A stretch of 64,000 nucleotides of DNA from Methylobacterium marchantiae (GTDB lineage Bacteria; Pseudomonadota; Alphaproteobacteria; Rhizobiales; Beijerinckiaceae). Each line of letters opens with the position of its first letter. The stretch's first letter is position 1. The notes beneath the pieces are model-generated. The model was not told where the DNA came from. It ran no database searches and saw nothing but the letters and a program-made list of their open reading frames with translations. Shown here in pieces: positions 33,873-42,779 of this stretch. Made by a program: the position numbers and the translations under genes. The stretch covers positions 1 to 64,000 of the forward strand of contig NZ_BPQT01000004.1 in NCBI RefSeq assembly GCF_022179405.1, written 5' to 3'.

Positions 33873-35563
33873 ATGTTCGCTTTGTCGGATCGTTTTTCAA
33901 TAAAACGCATCACCATCAACGACATAAAGATTGCGGCATTCTCGTTTTGCTGTCTGCGACGAATTATGGACTGATCGATCGGATCGTCTACCTGGTGACG
34001 GAGGCGCGCTCGCCGCTGAAATTGGCGGCCTTCCTCGTCTTGTGGTCGGTGTCGATCCTGGCGCTGGTCACCGTGGCACTCGAACGACGCACAGGTCTTC
34101 GATGTGCTTGGGCGTTCGTCATCGCCGCCGGCACGACGGCGGCCGTCGCGTATCGGCACGTGGCCGATTCCGACCTCACATCCGTTGAAATGATGACCCT
34201 TTGGCATGTGCGCCACGAAGCGGGGCGCGCCTTCCAGGCCTATTGGAGTTTGTCCCTCGCCGCCGGGCTCGTGTTCATCGCGACGATCACTCTGTTCGCA
34301 TGGCCGCCCAGACCCACATCGTTGTTTCAATGGCCGAGACGGCTCGTCGGCGTTCTGCCGATCCTGCCCATCGGTCTCTGCTTCTCGATGCTGCTCATGG
34401 AGGGCGGCCGCAGGCTCACCGCCTTGCCGCAGCAATTCGCCCAAGCCGCGAATTTCCTGTTCGTCGGCTCGCGGATCATGACCACGACACTTCCGACGCG
34501 CTCCCCGGTGGAGATGGCCGCGGGCCCTGAGCTTGCAAAGCGCATCGTGCTGATCGTCGATGAAAGCATTCGCGCCGACTATATCAGCCTGAGCCCCGGC
34601 AACAGCGCGACTCCCCATCTGGCCGATCATCGCGCGCGCTTCGTCGATTTCGGACCCGCCGCCTCCGGAGGGAATTGCAGCGCGTCATCCAACGCGATCC
34701 TGAGATTCACCGCGACGCGCCACGACTTGCCACGGTCGGTCCAGACGAGCCCGTCGATCTGGCGCTATGCCAAACAGGCGGGATATCGCACCGTCTATAT
34801 CGACGGTCAGTCCTCGCATATCCGGATGCTCGGCGCCGTCGGCGGACGAAGCAAGCTGCAGAATCACATGAGTCTCGCCGAGACTTTGGACATCGATGAC
34901 CTGCACACATTCGACGATGTTCCGGACTCTGACGCTGATCAGAAAGTCGCCGAGATCATCGCCCGAGAAATAAAAGCCGATGAGAAGGTTTTCGTCTACG
35001 CCAACAAGAACGGCGCTCATTTTCCTTACGAAAATGCCTATCCCCGCAGGAACCCCGATCCGTCATCCTCTCCCGACACGTCACCGCAACGGACATTGCT
35101 TGACCATTATCGAAACGCCGTTTTCCATTCCGTGAGCCAATTCTTCAAGACGTTCTTCGACTCGGCCGATCTGAGGGACAGCGTCGTCTTCTACACGTCG
35201 GATCACGGCCAGAGGCTTCAGTCTGGAAAGACAAGCCACTGCAACGTCATCGATCCGGATGCGCGCGAGGCGCTGGTGCCCCTGCTGGTCGCCGCCTCGG
35301 ACGCTCGCCTCCAGGGGCAATTCCGCAAGGGCGCCGAGATCAATCTCGGCAGAGCGGATCACTTCGCGATTATCCCCTCGGTTCTCTATACGATGGGATA
35401 CCCGCTGAACGACGTCCTGGCTCACTATGGCTCTTCGATGCTGACCCTCATCGAGACGACGCCGTCCTTCACGTCCGGAGATGTCATGGGCGGCATCGGC
35501 GATGGCGTGCATTGGCACGCGATCGATCTGACGGGTGATTTTCTGGAACCGGAAACGGAGTGA
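33873..35563 (+). pseudogene. Sulfatase/phosphoethanolamine-transferase-like membrane protein, frameshift near its N-terminus
   Basis: The body of the gene (from about 33957) encodes membrane helices and then an alkaline-phosphatase-superfamily domain: metal motif RIVLIVDESIRADYISLSPG, likely nucleophile Ser in SGGNCSASSNAILRF, late metal motif FYTSDHGQRL and a final His in SHCNV. The usual N-terminus is in another frame: ATG 33873 gives MFALSDRFSIKRITINDIKI, then AAFSF, and then meets a stop. Insertion of one base near 33950 would join AAFSF to LLSATNYGLIDRIVYL. Without this, translation would need TTG 33833, which yields an unlikely leader. It sits between mgdD and tetR and interrupts the methylamine cluster. 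It may modify lipid A or a glycan; unproven. Confidence 0.75.
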
Positions 35564-35769
35564 TCGTAGTCCTGCTGCAGGACGAAGGGAGCGTGTCCGG
35601 CAGGAGCCGCTTGAACGCGTCGTCGTAGATTTGGCCTACAGGACGTCGCCGGCCACCATCGTGGGTTCCGGCGGGAGGCGTCGGGGCGCTCCCCGCGTGA
35701 TGAAGTCGCCTTCCCCATGGCCGACCCCGCCGCATCGCCAATCATGATCGCTATCATGATCGAATCCAA

Positions 35770-35787
35770 ATATGATCGCGATCATAT
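35770..35787. promoter_or_regulatory. 18-bp perfect palindrome, probable TetR operator
   Basis: ATATGATCGCGATCATAT ends 32 bases before the tetR start. A second, imperfect copy of its core, ATGATCGCTATCAT, lies at 35744-35757, one palindrome length upstream. Paired palindromes directly before a TetR gene are the usual autoregulatory operators. Confidence 0.75.
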
Positions 35788-35819
35788 GAGTGTCGACGGG
35801 GTCGCGGAGATGGTTCGGG

Positions 35820-36365
35820 ATGCGGGTCACGCAGGAGCAGATGCGGGAGAACCGCCGGCGTATCCTGGCGGCGGCGAGCCGCCTGTATCGTGAGAAAGGC
35901 TTCGACGCGGTCGGGGTCGCCGAGGTGATGAAGGCCGCGGGCCTCACGCATGGCGGCTTCTACGGCCATTTCGAATCCAAGGAAGACCTGATGGCGCAGG
36001 CCATCGCCCATGCCACGACGGAGCTGTCGGGACGGGACGACGATGTCGGCGGCTTCCTCGCGGCGTATCTGTCGCCCGCGCACCGGAACGACGCCGCGAA
36101 TGGCTGCCCGATGGCCGCCCTGGCCGCGGATGTCCGTCACCGTCCCCCGGCGGCGCGCGCGGCCATGACGGCGGGCATCCGCGCGCAGATCGACCGCCTG
36201 ACCCGGGCTCTCCCCGACAGCGTCACCACTGAGCGCCGCCGCGACGCCATCGGGACCTACGCGGCCATGATCGGCGCCCTGATCCTGGCGCGCGCGGTGG
36301 AGGACCCGGCGCTCTCGGACGAGATCCTCGGCGAGACGCGGGCGTGGGTGAACCCGGACCCGTGA
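35820..36365 (+). CDS. TetR-family repressor
   Basis: The 181-aa protein has a standard N-terminal HTH: NRRRILAAASRLYREKGFDA, then VGVAEVMKAAGLTHGGFYGH, then FESKEDLMAQAIAH. The C-terminal ligand domain (NGCPMAALAADVRHRPPAAR) resembles the TetR_C subgroup found with quinone or aldehyde stress repressors. ATG 35820 gives the normal family start; upstream in-frame codons add an unconvincing ten residues. Its own promoter region holds two palindromes (35744-35787). Its target besides itself is not evident; the sulfatase-like gene upstream ends 256 bases away. Confidence 0.92.
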   Translation: MRVTQEQMRENRRRILAAASRLYREKGFDAVGVAEVMKAAGLTHGGFYGHFESKEDLMAQAIAHATTELSGRDDDVGGFLAAYLSPAHRNDAANGCPMAALAADVRHRPPAARAAMTAGIRAQIDRLTRALPDSVTTERRRDAIGTYAAMIGALILARAVEDPALSDEILGETRAWVNPDP

Positions 36366-36463
36366 CGCTCACGGCCCGAATCGGCATGCCGGGGACGGGA
36401 CGCCGCCGGACTCGGCTCAGGCGACACGCGGAAGAGACGGGATCTCGACGGCGCCCGGCCGGC

Positions 36464-37762
36464 TCAGCAATCCAGCGTGGTGTCGCGTTCCCACTGGGTG
36501 AGGTGGCGGGAATAGGCGTTCCATTCCTCGGTCTTGAGCTTGAGGTAGCTCGGCACGAAACTGCCCAGGGCCTCGTTGAGGACCGTGCAGCCCTCCAGCG
36601 CCCGCATGGCGTCGAGCATGTTCAGGGGCAGGCGCTTCACGTTCTCCACCGTGTGCCCGTCGGTATACATGTTGATGTCGAGGCGCTGGCCCGGATCGCG
36701 CCGGTTGCGCAGCCCGTCGAGGCCGGCGGCGAGAAGGGCCGCCTGCAGCAGGTAGGGATTGGCGGCGCCGTCGGCGAGGCGGAACTCGAAGCGGCCGCCA
36801 TCCGGGATGCGGATCATGTGGGTGCGGTTGTTGCCCGTATAGGTCACGGTATTGGGCGCCCAGGTCGCCCCGGAGGTGGTGCGCGGCGCGTTGATCCGCT
36901 TGTAGGAATTGACCGTCGGGTTGGTGATCGCCGCCAGCGCGTCGGCCGAATGGATCAGCCCGCCGATGAAATGGTAGCCCTCGCGCGACAGGCCGACCTC
37001 GTCGGACGGGTCCGAGAAGACGTTGCGCCCGTCCCGCCACAGGGAGACATGGGCGTGGCAGCCAGAGCCGGTGAGATCCATGAAGGGCTTGGGCATGAAG
37101 GTCGCCCGCAGCCCGTGCTTCTCGGCGATGGATCGGGTCATGTACTTGAAGAAGGCGTGCCGGTCGGCGGTGACGAGGGCGTCGTCATAGTCCCAGTTCA
37201 TCTCGAACTGGCCGTTCGCGTCCTCGTGGTCGTTCTGGTAGGGCTTCCAGCCGAGCGACAGCATGGCGTCGCAGATCTCGGTGATGACGTCGTAGCGGCG
37301 CATCAGGGCGGATTGGTCGTAGCACGGCTTCATCTGCCGGTCGGCCAGGTCGGCGGGGGCCGAGCCGTCCGGCGTGATCAGGAAGAACTCGCATTCGACG
37401 CCGGTCTTCATCTGCAGGCCGTCCTCGGCCGCCTCCGCGATCAGGCGCTTGAGGATGTTGCGGGGGCCCTGCTCCACCGGCGCGCCGTTCATCACGAGAT
37501 CGGCCGGAAGCCAGCCGACCTCCGGCTTCCACGGCAGCTGGATCAGCCCCACCGGATCCGGCATCGCCAGGAGATCGGCATCGGCCGGGCTCATGTCGAG
37601 CCAGGTGGCGAAGCCCGCGAACCCCGCCCCGTTCCTGGCCGCCCCCGCGATGGCGGCGGCCGGCACGAGCTTGGCGCGCTGGCTCCCGAACAGGTCGGTA
37701 TAGGAGACGAGGAAATACTTGATGCCGCGCTCCTGTGCGGCCGCTTCGAGATCGTGGGTCAT
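36464..37762 (-). CDS. gmaS: Gamma-glutamylmethylamide synthetase (type III glutamine-synthetase-like)
   Basis: The 432-aa protein is of the GS catalytic family: KYFLVSYTDLFGSQRAKLVP at the start, metal/ATP residues in TGVECEFFLITPDG, QNDHEDANGQFEMNWDYDDA, MDLTGSGCHAHVSLWRDG with the conserved HxH, and RTHMIRIPDGGRFEFRLADG. It would ligate methylamine to glutamate using ATP, the first step of the indirect methylamine pathway. It follows mgsABC in the same direction (96 bases after mgsC, with a hairpin between). GlnT-type glutamine synthetases look similar; the setting beside mgs and mgd decides the call. Confidence 0.88.
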   Translation of the reverse strand: MTHDLEAAAQERGIKYFLVSYTDLFGSQRAKLVPAAAIAGAARNGAGFAGFATWLDMSPADADLLAMPDPVGLIQLPWKPEVGWLPADLVMNGAPVEQGPRNILKRLIAEAAEDGLQMKTGVECEFFLITPDGSAPADLADRQMKPCYDQSALMRRYDVITEICDAMLSLGWKPYQNDHEDANGQFEMNWDYDDALVTADRHAFFKYMTRSIAEKHGLRATFMPKPFMDLTGSGCHAHVSLWRDGRNVFSDPSDEVGLSREGYHFIGGLIHSADALAAITNPTVNSYKRINAPRTTSGATWAPNTVTYTGNNRTHMIRIPDGGRFEFRLADGAANPYLLQAALLAAGLDGLRNRRDPGQRLDINMYTDGHTVENVKRLPLNMLDAMRALEGCTVLNEALGSFVPSYLKLKTEEWNAYSRHLTQWERDTTLDC

Positions 37763-37814
37763 GGCGTCGACCTTCCCATGGAGACAGGTAGCCCATAGGG
37801 CCGCTCTTTACGAA

Positions 37815-37848
37815 GAAGGCCGCGCCCCGGTGCGGAGGCGCGGCCTTC
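37815..37848 (-). terminator. GC-rich hairpin between mgsC and gmaS
   Basis: GAAGGCCGCGCC...GGCGCGGCCTTC is a perfect 12-bp stem with a 10-base loop, 10 bases after the mgsC stop and 53 bases before the gmaS start. On the minus strand it is followed by TTCGTAAAG, not a clean U-run. It may stop part of the transcript, so that gmaS is also expressed separately, or protect the mgs mRNA from 3' decay. Confidence 0.55.
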
Positions 37849-37858
37849 GGAGGGGCCC

Positions 37859-39196
37859 TCAGAATCCCGCGGCGCCGGCGCCCTTGCCCGGCACCCAGCT
37901 GGTCCCGGCCAGGGGCACCCCCGCCATGGCCGCCGCCTCGATGGTGAGCGCCACGAGGTCCTCGGGTTCGAGGTTGTGCAGGTGGCTCTTGCCGCAGGCG
38001 CGGGCGATGGTCTGGGCCTCCAGCGTCATCACGGCGAGGTAATTGGCGAGGCGCCGGCCGCCGAGCACCGGATCGAGCCGCGAGGCGAGCTCCGGGCGCT
38101 GCGTGGTGATGCCGGCCGGGTCGTTGCCCTCGTGCCAGTCGTCATAGGCGCCCGCCGTGGTGCCGAGCGCCTCGTACTCGGCCTCGAGGGCCGGGTCGTT
38201 GTCACCGAGCGCGATCAGCGCCGCCGTGCCGATGGCGACCGCATCCGCCCCGAGGGCCAGCGCCTTGGCCACGTCTGCGCCCGAGCGGATGCCGCCGGAG
38301 ACCACGAGCTGCACGGTGCGGTGCAGGCCGAGATCCTGCAGCGCCTGCACGGCGGGCCGGATCGCGGCGAGGATCGGGATACCGACATTCTCGATGAACA
38401 CGTCCTGGGTCGCCGCCGTGCCGCCCTGCATGCCGTCGAGCACCACCACGTCGGCACCGGATTTCGCCGCCAGCGCGGTGTCGTAATAGGGACGGCTCGC
38501 GCCGACCTTGACGTAGATCGGCTTCTCCCAATCCGTGATCTCGCGCAGCTCCTCGATCTTGATCTCGAGGTCGTCCGGCCCGGTCCAGTCCGGGTGGCGG
38601 CAGGCCGAGCGCTGGTCGATGCCCGGCGGCAGGCAGCGCATGCCGGCGACGCGCTCGTTGATCTTCTGGCCGAGCAGCATGCCGCCGCCGCCGGGCTTGG
38701 CGCCCTGGCCGATGACGATCTCGATGGCGTCGGCCCGGCGCAGGTCATCGGGGTTCATGCCGTAGCGGGAGGGCAGGTATTGGTAGACCAGGGTCTGCGA
38801 ATGCCCGCGCTCCTCGGCCGTCATGCCGCCGTCGCCGGTGGTGGTGGAGGTGCCGGCCAGGGTCGCCCCGCGCCCGAGCGCCTCCTTGGCCTGGGCCGAA
38901 AGCGAGCCGAAGCTCATGCCGGCGATGGTGACGGGGGTCTTCAGCACGATCGGCTTCGAGGCGTGGCGGGCGCCGAGCACCACCTGGGTGTCGCAGCGCT
39001 CGCGGTAGCCCTCCAGCGGGTAGCGGCTGATCGAGGCGCCGAGGAACAGCAGGTCGTCGAAATGGGGCAGCTTGCGCTTCGCGCCGGCGCCCCGGATGTC
39101 GTAGATGCCGGTGGCGGCCGCGCGCCGGATCTCCGACATGACATCGGGCGTGAAGGTCGCCGAGAGACGGGGCCGGGTGCGAGGAGGGGCGCTCAT
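37859..39196 (-). CDS. mgsC: N-methylglutamate synthase subunit C (FMN glutamate-synthase-like)
   Basis: The 445-aa protein corresponds to the FMN/central domain of glutamate synthase: SKPIVLKTPVTIAGMSFGSL, TSTTTGDGGMTAEERGHSQT, EIVIGQGAKPGGGGMLLGQK, then KPIYVKVGASRPYYDTALAA, DGMQGGTAATQDVFIENVGI, and VSGGIRSGADVAKALALGAD. A cysteine cluster for an iron-sulfur centre is less evident than in GltB. It would transfer the methylamino group to 2-oxoglutarate together with MgsA and MgsB. The ATG overlaps the stop of mgsB by one base. Confidence 0.9.
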   Translation of the reverse strand: MSAPPRTRPRLSATFTPDVMSEIRRAAATGIYDIRGAGAKRKLPHFDDLLFLGASISRYPLEGYRERCDTQVVLGARHASKPIVLKTPVTIAGMSFGSLSAQAKEALGRGATLAGTSTTTGDGGMTAEERGHSQTLVYQYLPSRYGMNPDDLRRADAIEIVIGQGAKPGGGGMLLGQKINERVAGMRCLPPGIDQRSACRHPDWTGPDDLEIKIEELREITDWEKPIYVKVGASRPYYDTALAAKSGADVVVLDGMQGGTAATQDVFIENVGIPILAAIRPAVQALQDLGLHRTVQLVVSGGIRSGADVAKALALGADAVAIGTAALIALGDNDPALEAEYEALGTTAGAYDDWHEGNDPAGITTQRPELASRLDPVLGGRRLANYLAVMTLEAQTIARACGKSHLHNLEPEDLVALTIEAAAMAGVPLAGTSWVPGKGAGAAGF

Positions 39197-39885
39197 CAAT
39201 AGGCTCCGGCGTTGTCGACGTTGAAATGGTAGAGCGTGCGCGCCGAGCCGTAGCGTCGGAACTCCCCTGCGCCGACCTCGCCGGACAGGCCGGCGGCGGC
39301 CAGCTTCTCGGTGAGTTCGGCGAGGTGCTCGGGCCGCATCTCCTTCTCGATACAATCCGCCCCGAGGCTCCTGACCGTGCCGCGCACGTAGAGCCGCGCC
39401 TCGTAGAGGGAATCGCCGAGCGCCTCCCCGGCATCGCCGAGCACGACCAGCGTCCCGGCCTGGGCCATGAAGGCCGACATGTGGCCCACCGAGCCCTTCA
39501 CGACGATGTCGATGCCCTTCATCGAGATGCCGCAGCGGGCACCGGCATTGCCGTCGATGACGAGGAGGCCGCCATGGGCGGTGGCGCCCGCCGCCTGGCT
39601 GGCATCGCCCTGCACGTGGACGAAGCCCGACATCATGTTCTCGGCCACCCCCACCCCGGCATTGCCGTGGACGATCACCTGGGCCTGCTTGTTCATGCCG
39701 GCGCAGTAATAGCCGACATGCCCCTCGATCTCGACGCTCACCGGCGCGTCGAGCCCCGCCGCGATGGCGTGGCGCCCGTCCGGGCCCGTCACCGTCCAGT
39801 GGGTCTCGTTGGTGTCGGGGCGCAGGCCGTGGAGCGTGCGGTTGAGCTCGCGCAGGGGCGCCTGGTTCAGGTCGAAGACGGGCAT
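39196..39885 (-). CDS. mgsB: N-methylglutamate synthase subunit B (GlxC-like, glutamate-synthase beta-helix domain)
   Basis: The 229-aa protein is made of the right-handed beta-helix repeats of the C-terminal domain of GltB: VEIEGHVGYYCAGMNKQAQV, IVHGNAGVGVAENMMSGFVH, GGLLVIDGNAGARCGISMKG, then VKGSVGHMSAFMAQAGTLVV and GDAGEALGDSLYEARLYVRG. It is the structural partner of MgsA and MgsC. ATG 39885 overlaps the mgsA stop by one base (TGATG), and its own stop overlaps the mgsC start the same way. An in-frame TTG just upstream is less likely as a start. Confidence 0.92.
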   Translation of the reverse strand: MPVFDLNQAPLRELNRTLHGLRPDTNETHWTVTGPDGRHAIAAGLDAPVSVEIEGHVGYYCAGMNKQAQVIVHGNAGVGVAENMMSGFVHVQGDASQAAGATAHGGLLVIDGNAGARCGISMKGIDIVVKGSVGHMSAFMAQAGTLVVLGDAGEALGDSLYEARLYVRGTVRSLGADCIEKEMRPEHLAELTEKLAAAGLSGEVGAGEFRRYGSARTLYHFNVDNAGAY

Positions 39886-40778
39886 CAATGGCGCTCCCAG
39901 GCATAGACCGTGGCGGGCTCGGGCTCGAAGACGCGGGCGGCGGCGATGCCCGGCAGGCCGACCAGCGCGCGGTATTCGGAGCCGAAGGCGACGTAATCGT
40001 CGGTCTCGGCCATCACGGCGGGCTTGCAGGCGATGGGATCGCGCAGCACCGCGAAGCCGGTGCGGGTGCCGACCACGAAAGTGAAGAAGCCGTCGAGGTC
40101 CCGGAGGCCGGCCTCCAGGGCCTGTTTGAGGGAATCGCCCTCGCGCATGCGCCAGCTCAGGTATCCGGCGGCGACCTCGGTGTCGTTCTGGGTCGCGAAG
40201 CGCAGGCCCTCGCGCTGGAGCACGCGGCGCAGGCCGTTATGGTTGGAGAGCGAGCCGTTATGGACCAGGCACTCGTCGGCGCCGGTGGAGAAGGGATGCG
40301 CGCCGTTGGTGGTCACTGCGCTCTCGGTGGCCATGCGGGTATGGCCGATGCCGTGGGTGCCGTGCATGCCGGCGAGGTCGAACCGCTCCGCCACCTCGCC
40401 CGGCAGGCCGACCTCCTTGTAGATCTCCATCACTCGTCCCACGCTGACGACGTCGATCTCGGGATGGTTCGCCGCGAGCCAGGCGCGGACCCGCGTCTCG
40501 GCCTCCTCGGGCACGCCGATCACCGCATGGGTGTCGCGCTCCACCACCTCGACGCCCCGTCCGAGCTCGCCTTCGAGCGCCGCCACGGCCTCCGAGAGGA
40601 CCGCCCGGCCGGTGGCGCGAAGGGTCAGCTTCACTCCCGCGTTGCCGGAGCCGTAGATCGCGAAGCCCGCACTGTCGGGACCGCGATCGGTCATCGTCAC
40701 CAGCATCCCGGACAGGAGCGACCCGAGCTGCGGCTCAAGCTTCGGATTCTTCAGAAACAGCCCAACGATACCGCACAT
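39885..40778 (-). CDS. mgsA: N-methylglutamate synthase subunit A (class II amidotransferase-like)
   Basis: The 297-aa protein starts MCGIVGLFLKNPKLEPQLGS with the N-terminal nucleophile Cys2 of Ntn amidotransferases, followed by MTDRGPDSAGFAIYG, GTHGIGHTRMATESAVTTNG and CLVHNGSLSNHNGLRRVL. It would release methylamine from gamma-glutamylmethylamide. Start at 40778 is fixed by the Cys2 rule; upstream in-frame codons would bury the nucleophile. First gene of mgsABC-gmaS. Its 5' leader contains a 20-bp tandem duplication that carries the Shine-Dalgarno sequence twice. Confidence 0.93.
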   Translation of the reverse strand: MCGIVGLFLKNPKLEPQLGSLLSGMLVTMTDRGPDSAGFAIYGSGNAGVKLTLRATGRAVLSEAVAALEGELGRGVEVVERDTHAVIGVPEEAETRVRAWLAANHPEIDVVSVGRVMEIYKEVGLPGEVAERFDLAGMHGTHGIGHTRMATESAVTTNGAHPFSTGADECLVHNGSLSNHNGLRRVLQREGLRFATQNDTEVAAGYLSWRMREGDSLKQALEAGLRDLDGFFTFVVGTRTGFAVLRDPIACKPAVMAETDDYVAFGSEYRALVGLPGIAAARVFEPEPATVYAWERH

Positions 40779-40784
40779 CACGCG

Positions 40785-40824
40785 CTCCCAAGCGGGGCCA
40801 AGCACTCCCAAGCGGGGCCAAGCA
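40785..40824 (-). repeat. 20-bp exact tandem duplication in the mgsA leader
   Basis: The unit CTCCCAAGCGGGGCCAAGCA occurs at 40785-40804 and again at 40805-40824. On the coding strand each copy ends in GGGAG, and the proximal copy supplies the ribosome-binding site of mgsA six bases before ATG 40778. Confidence 0.95.
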
Positions 40825-41015
40825 CTTGCGATACCGGTCGCATGACATGCCGATTTCGTCAACCAGAGAGCAACAATTTTTCTTTTGGAGAAAGTCGGTC
40901 GCAGAACGGGAGGTGCTCGTTCGCCCGCCCCCGCGCATCACGGGCGCCTGGATATCGCGGCGAGGTGAAGCCGCCTCGCCTTCCGGCTCCGCCCGGCATG
41001 GCGTAACGGCATGGC

Positions 41016-41549
41016 ATGGTCGCCACCGCTCCCCTCCTCGCTCCCGACGACATCGCTCACGTCATCCAGATCGCGCTGGCGCCGGCCTTCCTGCTGACGG
41101 CGCTGGCGACGCTCCTCAACGTCTTCTCCACCCGGCTCGCGCGCGTGGCCGACCGGGTCGACGACGCCGCCGCGAGCCTGCAGAAAGCGGATGCGGACGA
41201 GGCCGCCCGTCTGGCGGGCCAGCTCTCCTATCTGCGGAAGCGCTCGTTCGTCCTCGACATCGCGGTCGTTCTCGCCTCGATCGGCAGCATCATGACCGGC
41301 ATCGCCGTGCTGACGCTGTTCGTGGGCGCCCTGCGCGACGCCGCCACGGCCTCCGTCCTGTTCGGCTGCTTCGGCGTGGCGCTGGTCTGCACGGTGGCCG
41401 CCATCGCCGCCTTCCTGGTGGAGATCCTGATGGCGGGCCGCGGCGTCCGGGACGAGGTCGACCGCCGCACGATCGAGGCGTCCGACCGCGAGGCGGGCGG
41501 CACCGAGGCCGATGGACCGTATCGCGAGCCCCGGCCGCGCCGGACCTGA
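41016..41549 (+). CDS. DUF2721 membrane protein
   Basis: The 177-aa protein fits DUF2721: an N-terminal hydrophobic segment (IALAPAFLLTALATLLNVFS) followed by TRLARVADRVDD, a paired helix (LSYLRKRSFVLDIAVVLASI) and two further spans (MTGIAVLTLFVGAL and GCFGVALVCTVAAIAAFLVE). The C-terminal 30 residues are hydrophilic. Function unknown for the family. It diverges from mgsA across 237 bases. Either ATG 41011 or 41016 could start translation only in its own frame; 41016 is in this frame. Confidence 0.85.
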   Translation: MVATAPLLAPDDIAHVIQIALAPAFLLTALATLLNVFSTRLARVADRVDDAAASLQKADADEAARLAGQLSYLRKRSFVLDIAVVLASIGSIMTGIAVLTLFVGALRDAATASVLFGCFGVALVCTVAAIAAFLVEILMAGRGVRDEVDRRTIEASDREAGGTEADGPYREPRPRRT

Positions 41550-41639
41550 TCGGTTCGACGATGCCGCGCAGGCCGCCGGCTTCGTCCCCCGGCCGGACCA
41601 CCACGGCGCGCGAACGCGCGGCGCCCGCCATCCGGCGAT

Positions 41640-42068
41640 CTACGTCCCGTGCGCGTCGAGCCAGCGCACGGCGCCGGCGAGGTCGAAGCCGCGTTCCCGC
41701 CCATAGGCGGCCAGTTCGTCGCGGCGCAGGCGCCCGGCCAGGACTTCGCTCAGGGCCCAGAGGGTGAGCGAGCGGGTGCCGCTGCGGCAATGGGCGAGGA
41801 CCGGGCCGGATGCCGTCTCCACCGCCTCGCGGAACCGCGCGATGTCCTCGCGGGTGATGGTGGGACCTTCGACGGGAAGGTGGAGGTAGGAGAGCCCCGC
41901 CGCCTCGGTCGCCGCGGCCTCGGCGGCGCTGCCCGGCTGACCCGGCTCCTCGCCGTCGGGGCGGTTGTTGATCAGCAGCGCGAACCCGCGTCCGGGCATG
42001 GCGGCGATGGCCGCTTCGTCCGGCTGGTCTGAGACCGACAGGCGGGAATCGATGGGCGTGATCGTCAT
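41640..42068 (-). CDS. DUF442 / TIGR01244-type phosphatase-like sulfurtransferase
   Basis: The 142-aa protein has a dual-specificity-phosphatase-like fold: ITPIDSRLSVSDQPDEAAIA, LINNRPDGEEPGQPG, LSYLHLPVEGPTITREDIAR and the active-site loop VLAHCRSGTRSLTLWAL with nucleophile Cys. Related domains are fused to Blh (beta-lactamase-like hydrolase) persulfide enzymes and may take part in sulfide oxidation; here it stands alone. Start ATG 42068 gives the family length. Confidence 0.88.
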   Translation of the reverse strand: MTITPIDSRLSVSDQPDEAAIAAMPGRGFALLINNRPDGEEPGQPGSAAEAAATEAAGLSYLHLPVEGPTITREDIARFREAVETASGPVLAHCRSGTRSLTLWALSEVLAGRLRRDELAAYGRERGFDLAGAVRWLDAHGT

Positions 42069-42241
42069 GGCGGCGTCCCTATGGCGGCGTCCCTTCGGAA
42101 GCGGGTTGCCGGTCGAAGATGGGTTTTGGCTGTGCCGGCGCAAGCGAAGGCCTGGCCGGGTCCGGGAGGATGAACCTGAACCCGCACGGGGTCTCGGCCG
42201 TTTCCGCCGGGACGACGCCACATGCCCGCAGGAACACCTCC

Positions 42242-42751
42242 ATGGCCGATGCAAGACAGATCGTCGACGCGCTCGTGCGCTCACGCCGGAGCGGCATCGC
42301 CGCCACGGCCGCCCTCGGCGGCCTGGCCCTCGTGGCGGGGTTGGCGCTGCGGGCGCTCCGTCCGTCCGCCCCGAACGAGGCAGCGGACCTGAAGCAGGTC
42401 GGCGAGGACGAGGCGCGCCTGATGCTGCGCACCATGGTGGCGGCGACCCTGGCCGACGGTGTCGTCGACCGGGACGAGCGCCGACGCCTGGACGAGGCCG
42501 TGGAGGCCGCCGGTCTCGACGCCGATACCCGCGCCTGGCTGGAGAACGAGCTGGCCGAACCGGCCGAGATCGACGAACTGGCCGAGCGCGTGGACGATCC
42601 GGAGCAGGGTGCGCGCCTCTACGCGGCGGCCCGCCTCGCCATCGATGCCGATACCCTGCAGGAGCGCGAGTTCCTGAAGCGTCTCGCCGAGGCGCTCGAT
42701 CTTCCGCGGGAGGTCACCGAGCGGGTCGATGCGGGCCTGCAGGAGGCGTGA
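42242..42751 (+). CDS. DUF533 (YebE/TerB-like) inner-membrane protein
   Basis: The 169-aa protein has an N-terminal hydrophobic stretch (GIAATAALGGLALVAGLALR) and then a TerB-like helical domain: EARLMLRTMVAATLADGVVD, RDERRRLDEAVEAAGLDADT, and GARLYAAARLAIDADTLQER. These proteins are widespread and of unknown function. ATG 42242 is chosen because family members start just before the membrane segment. Confidence 0.85.
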   Translation: MADARQIVDALVRSRRSGIAATAALGGLALVAGLALRALRPSAPNEAADLKQVGEDEARLMLRTMVAATLADGVVDRDERRRLDEAVEAAGLDADTRAWLENELAEPAEIDELAERVDDPEQGARLYAAARLAIDADTLQEREFLKRLAEALDLPREVTERVDAGLQEA

Positions 42752-42779
42752 TCCCGGCGCCGGATCCTCTACTTTTCCA

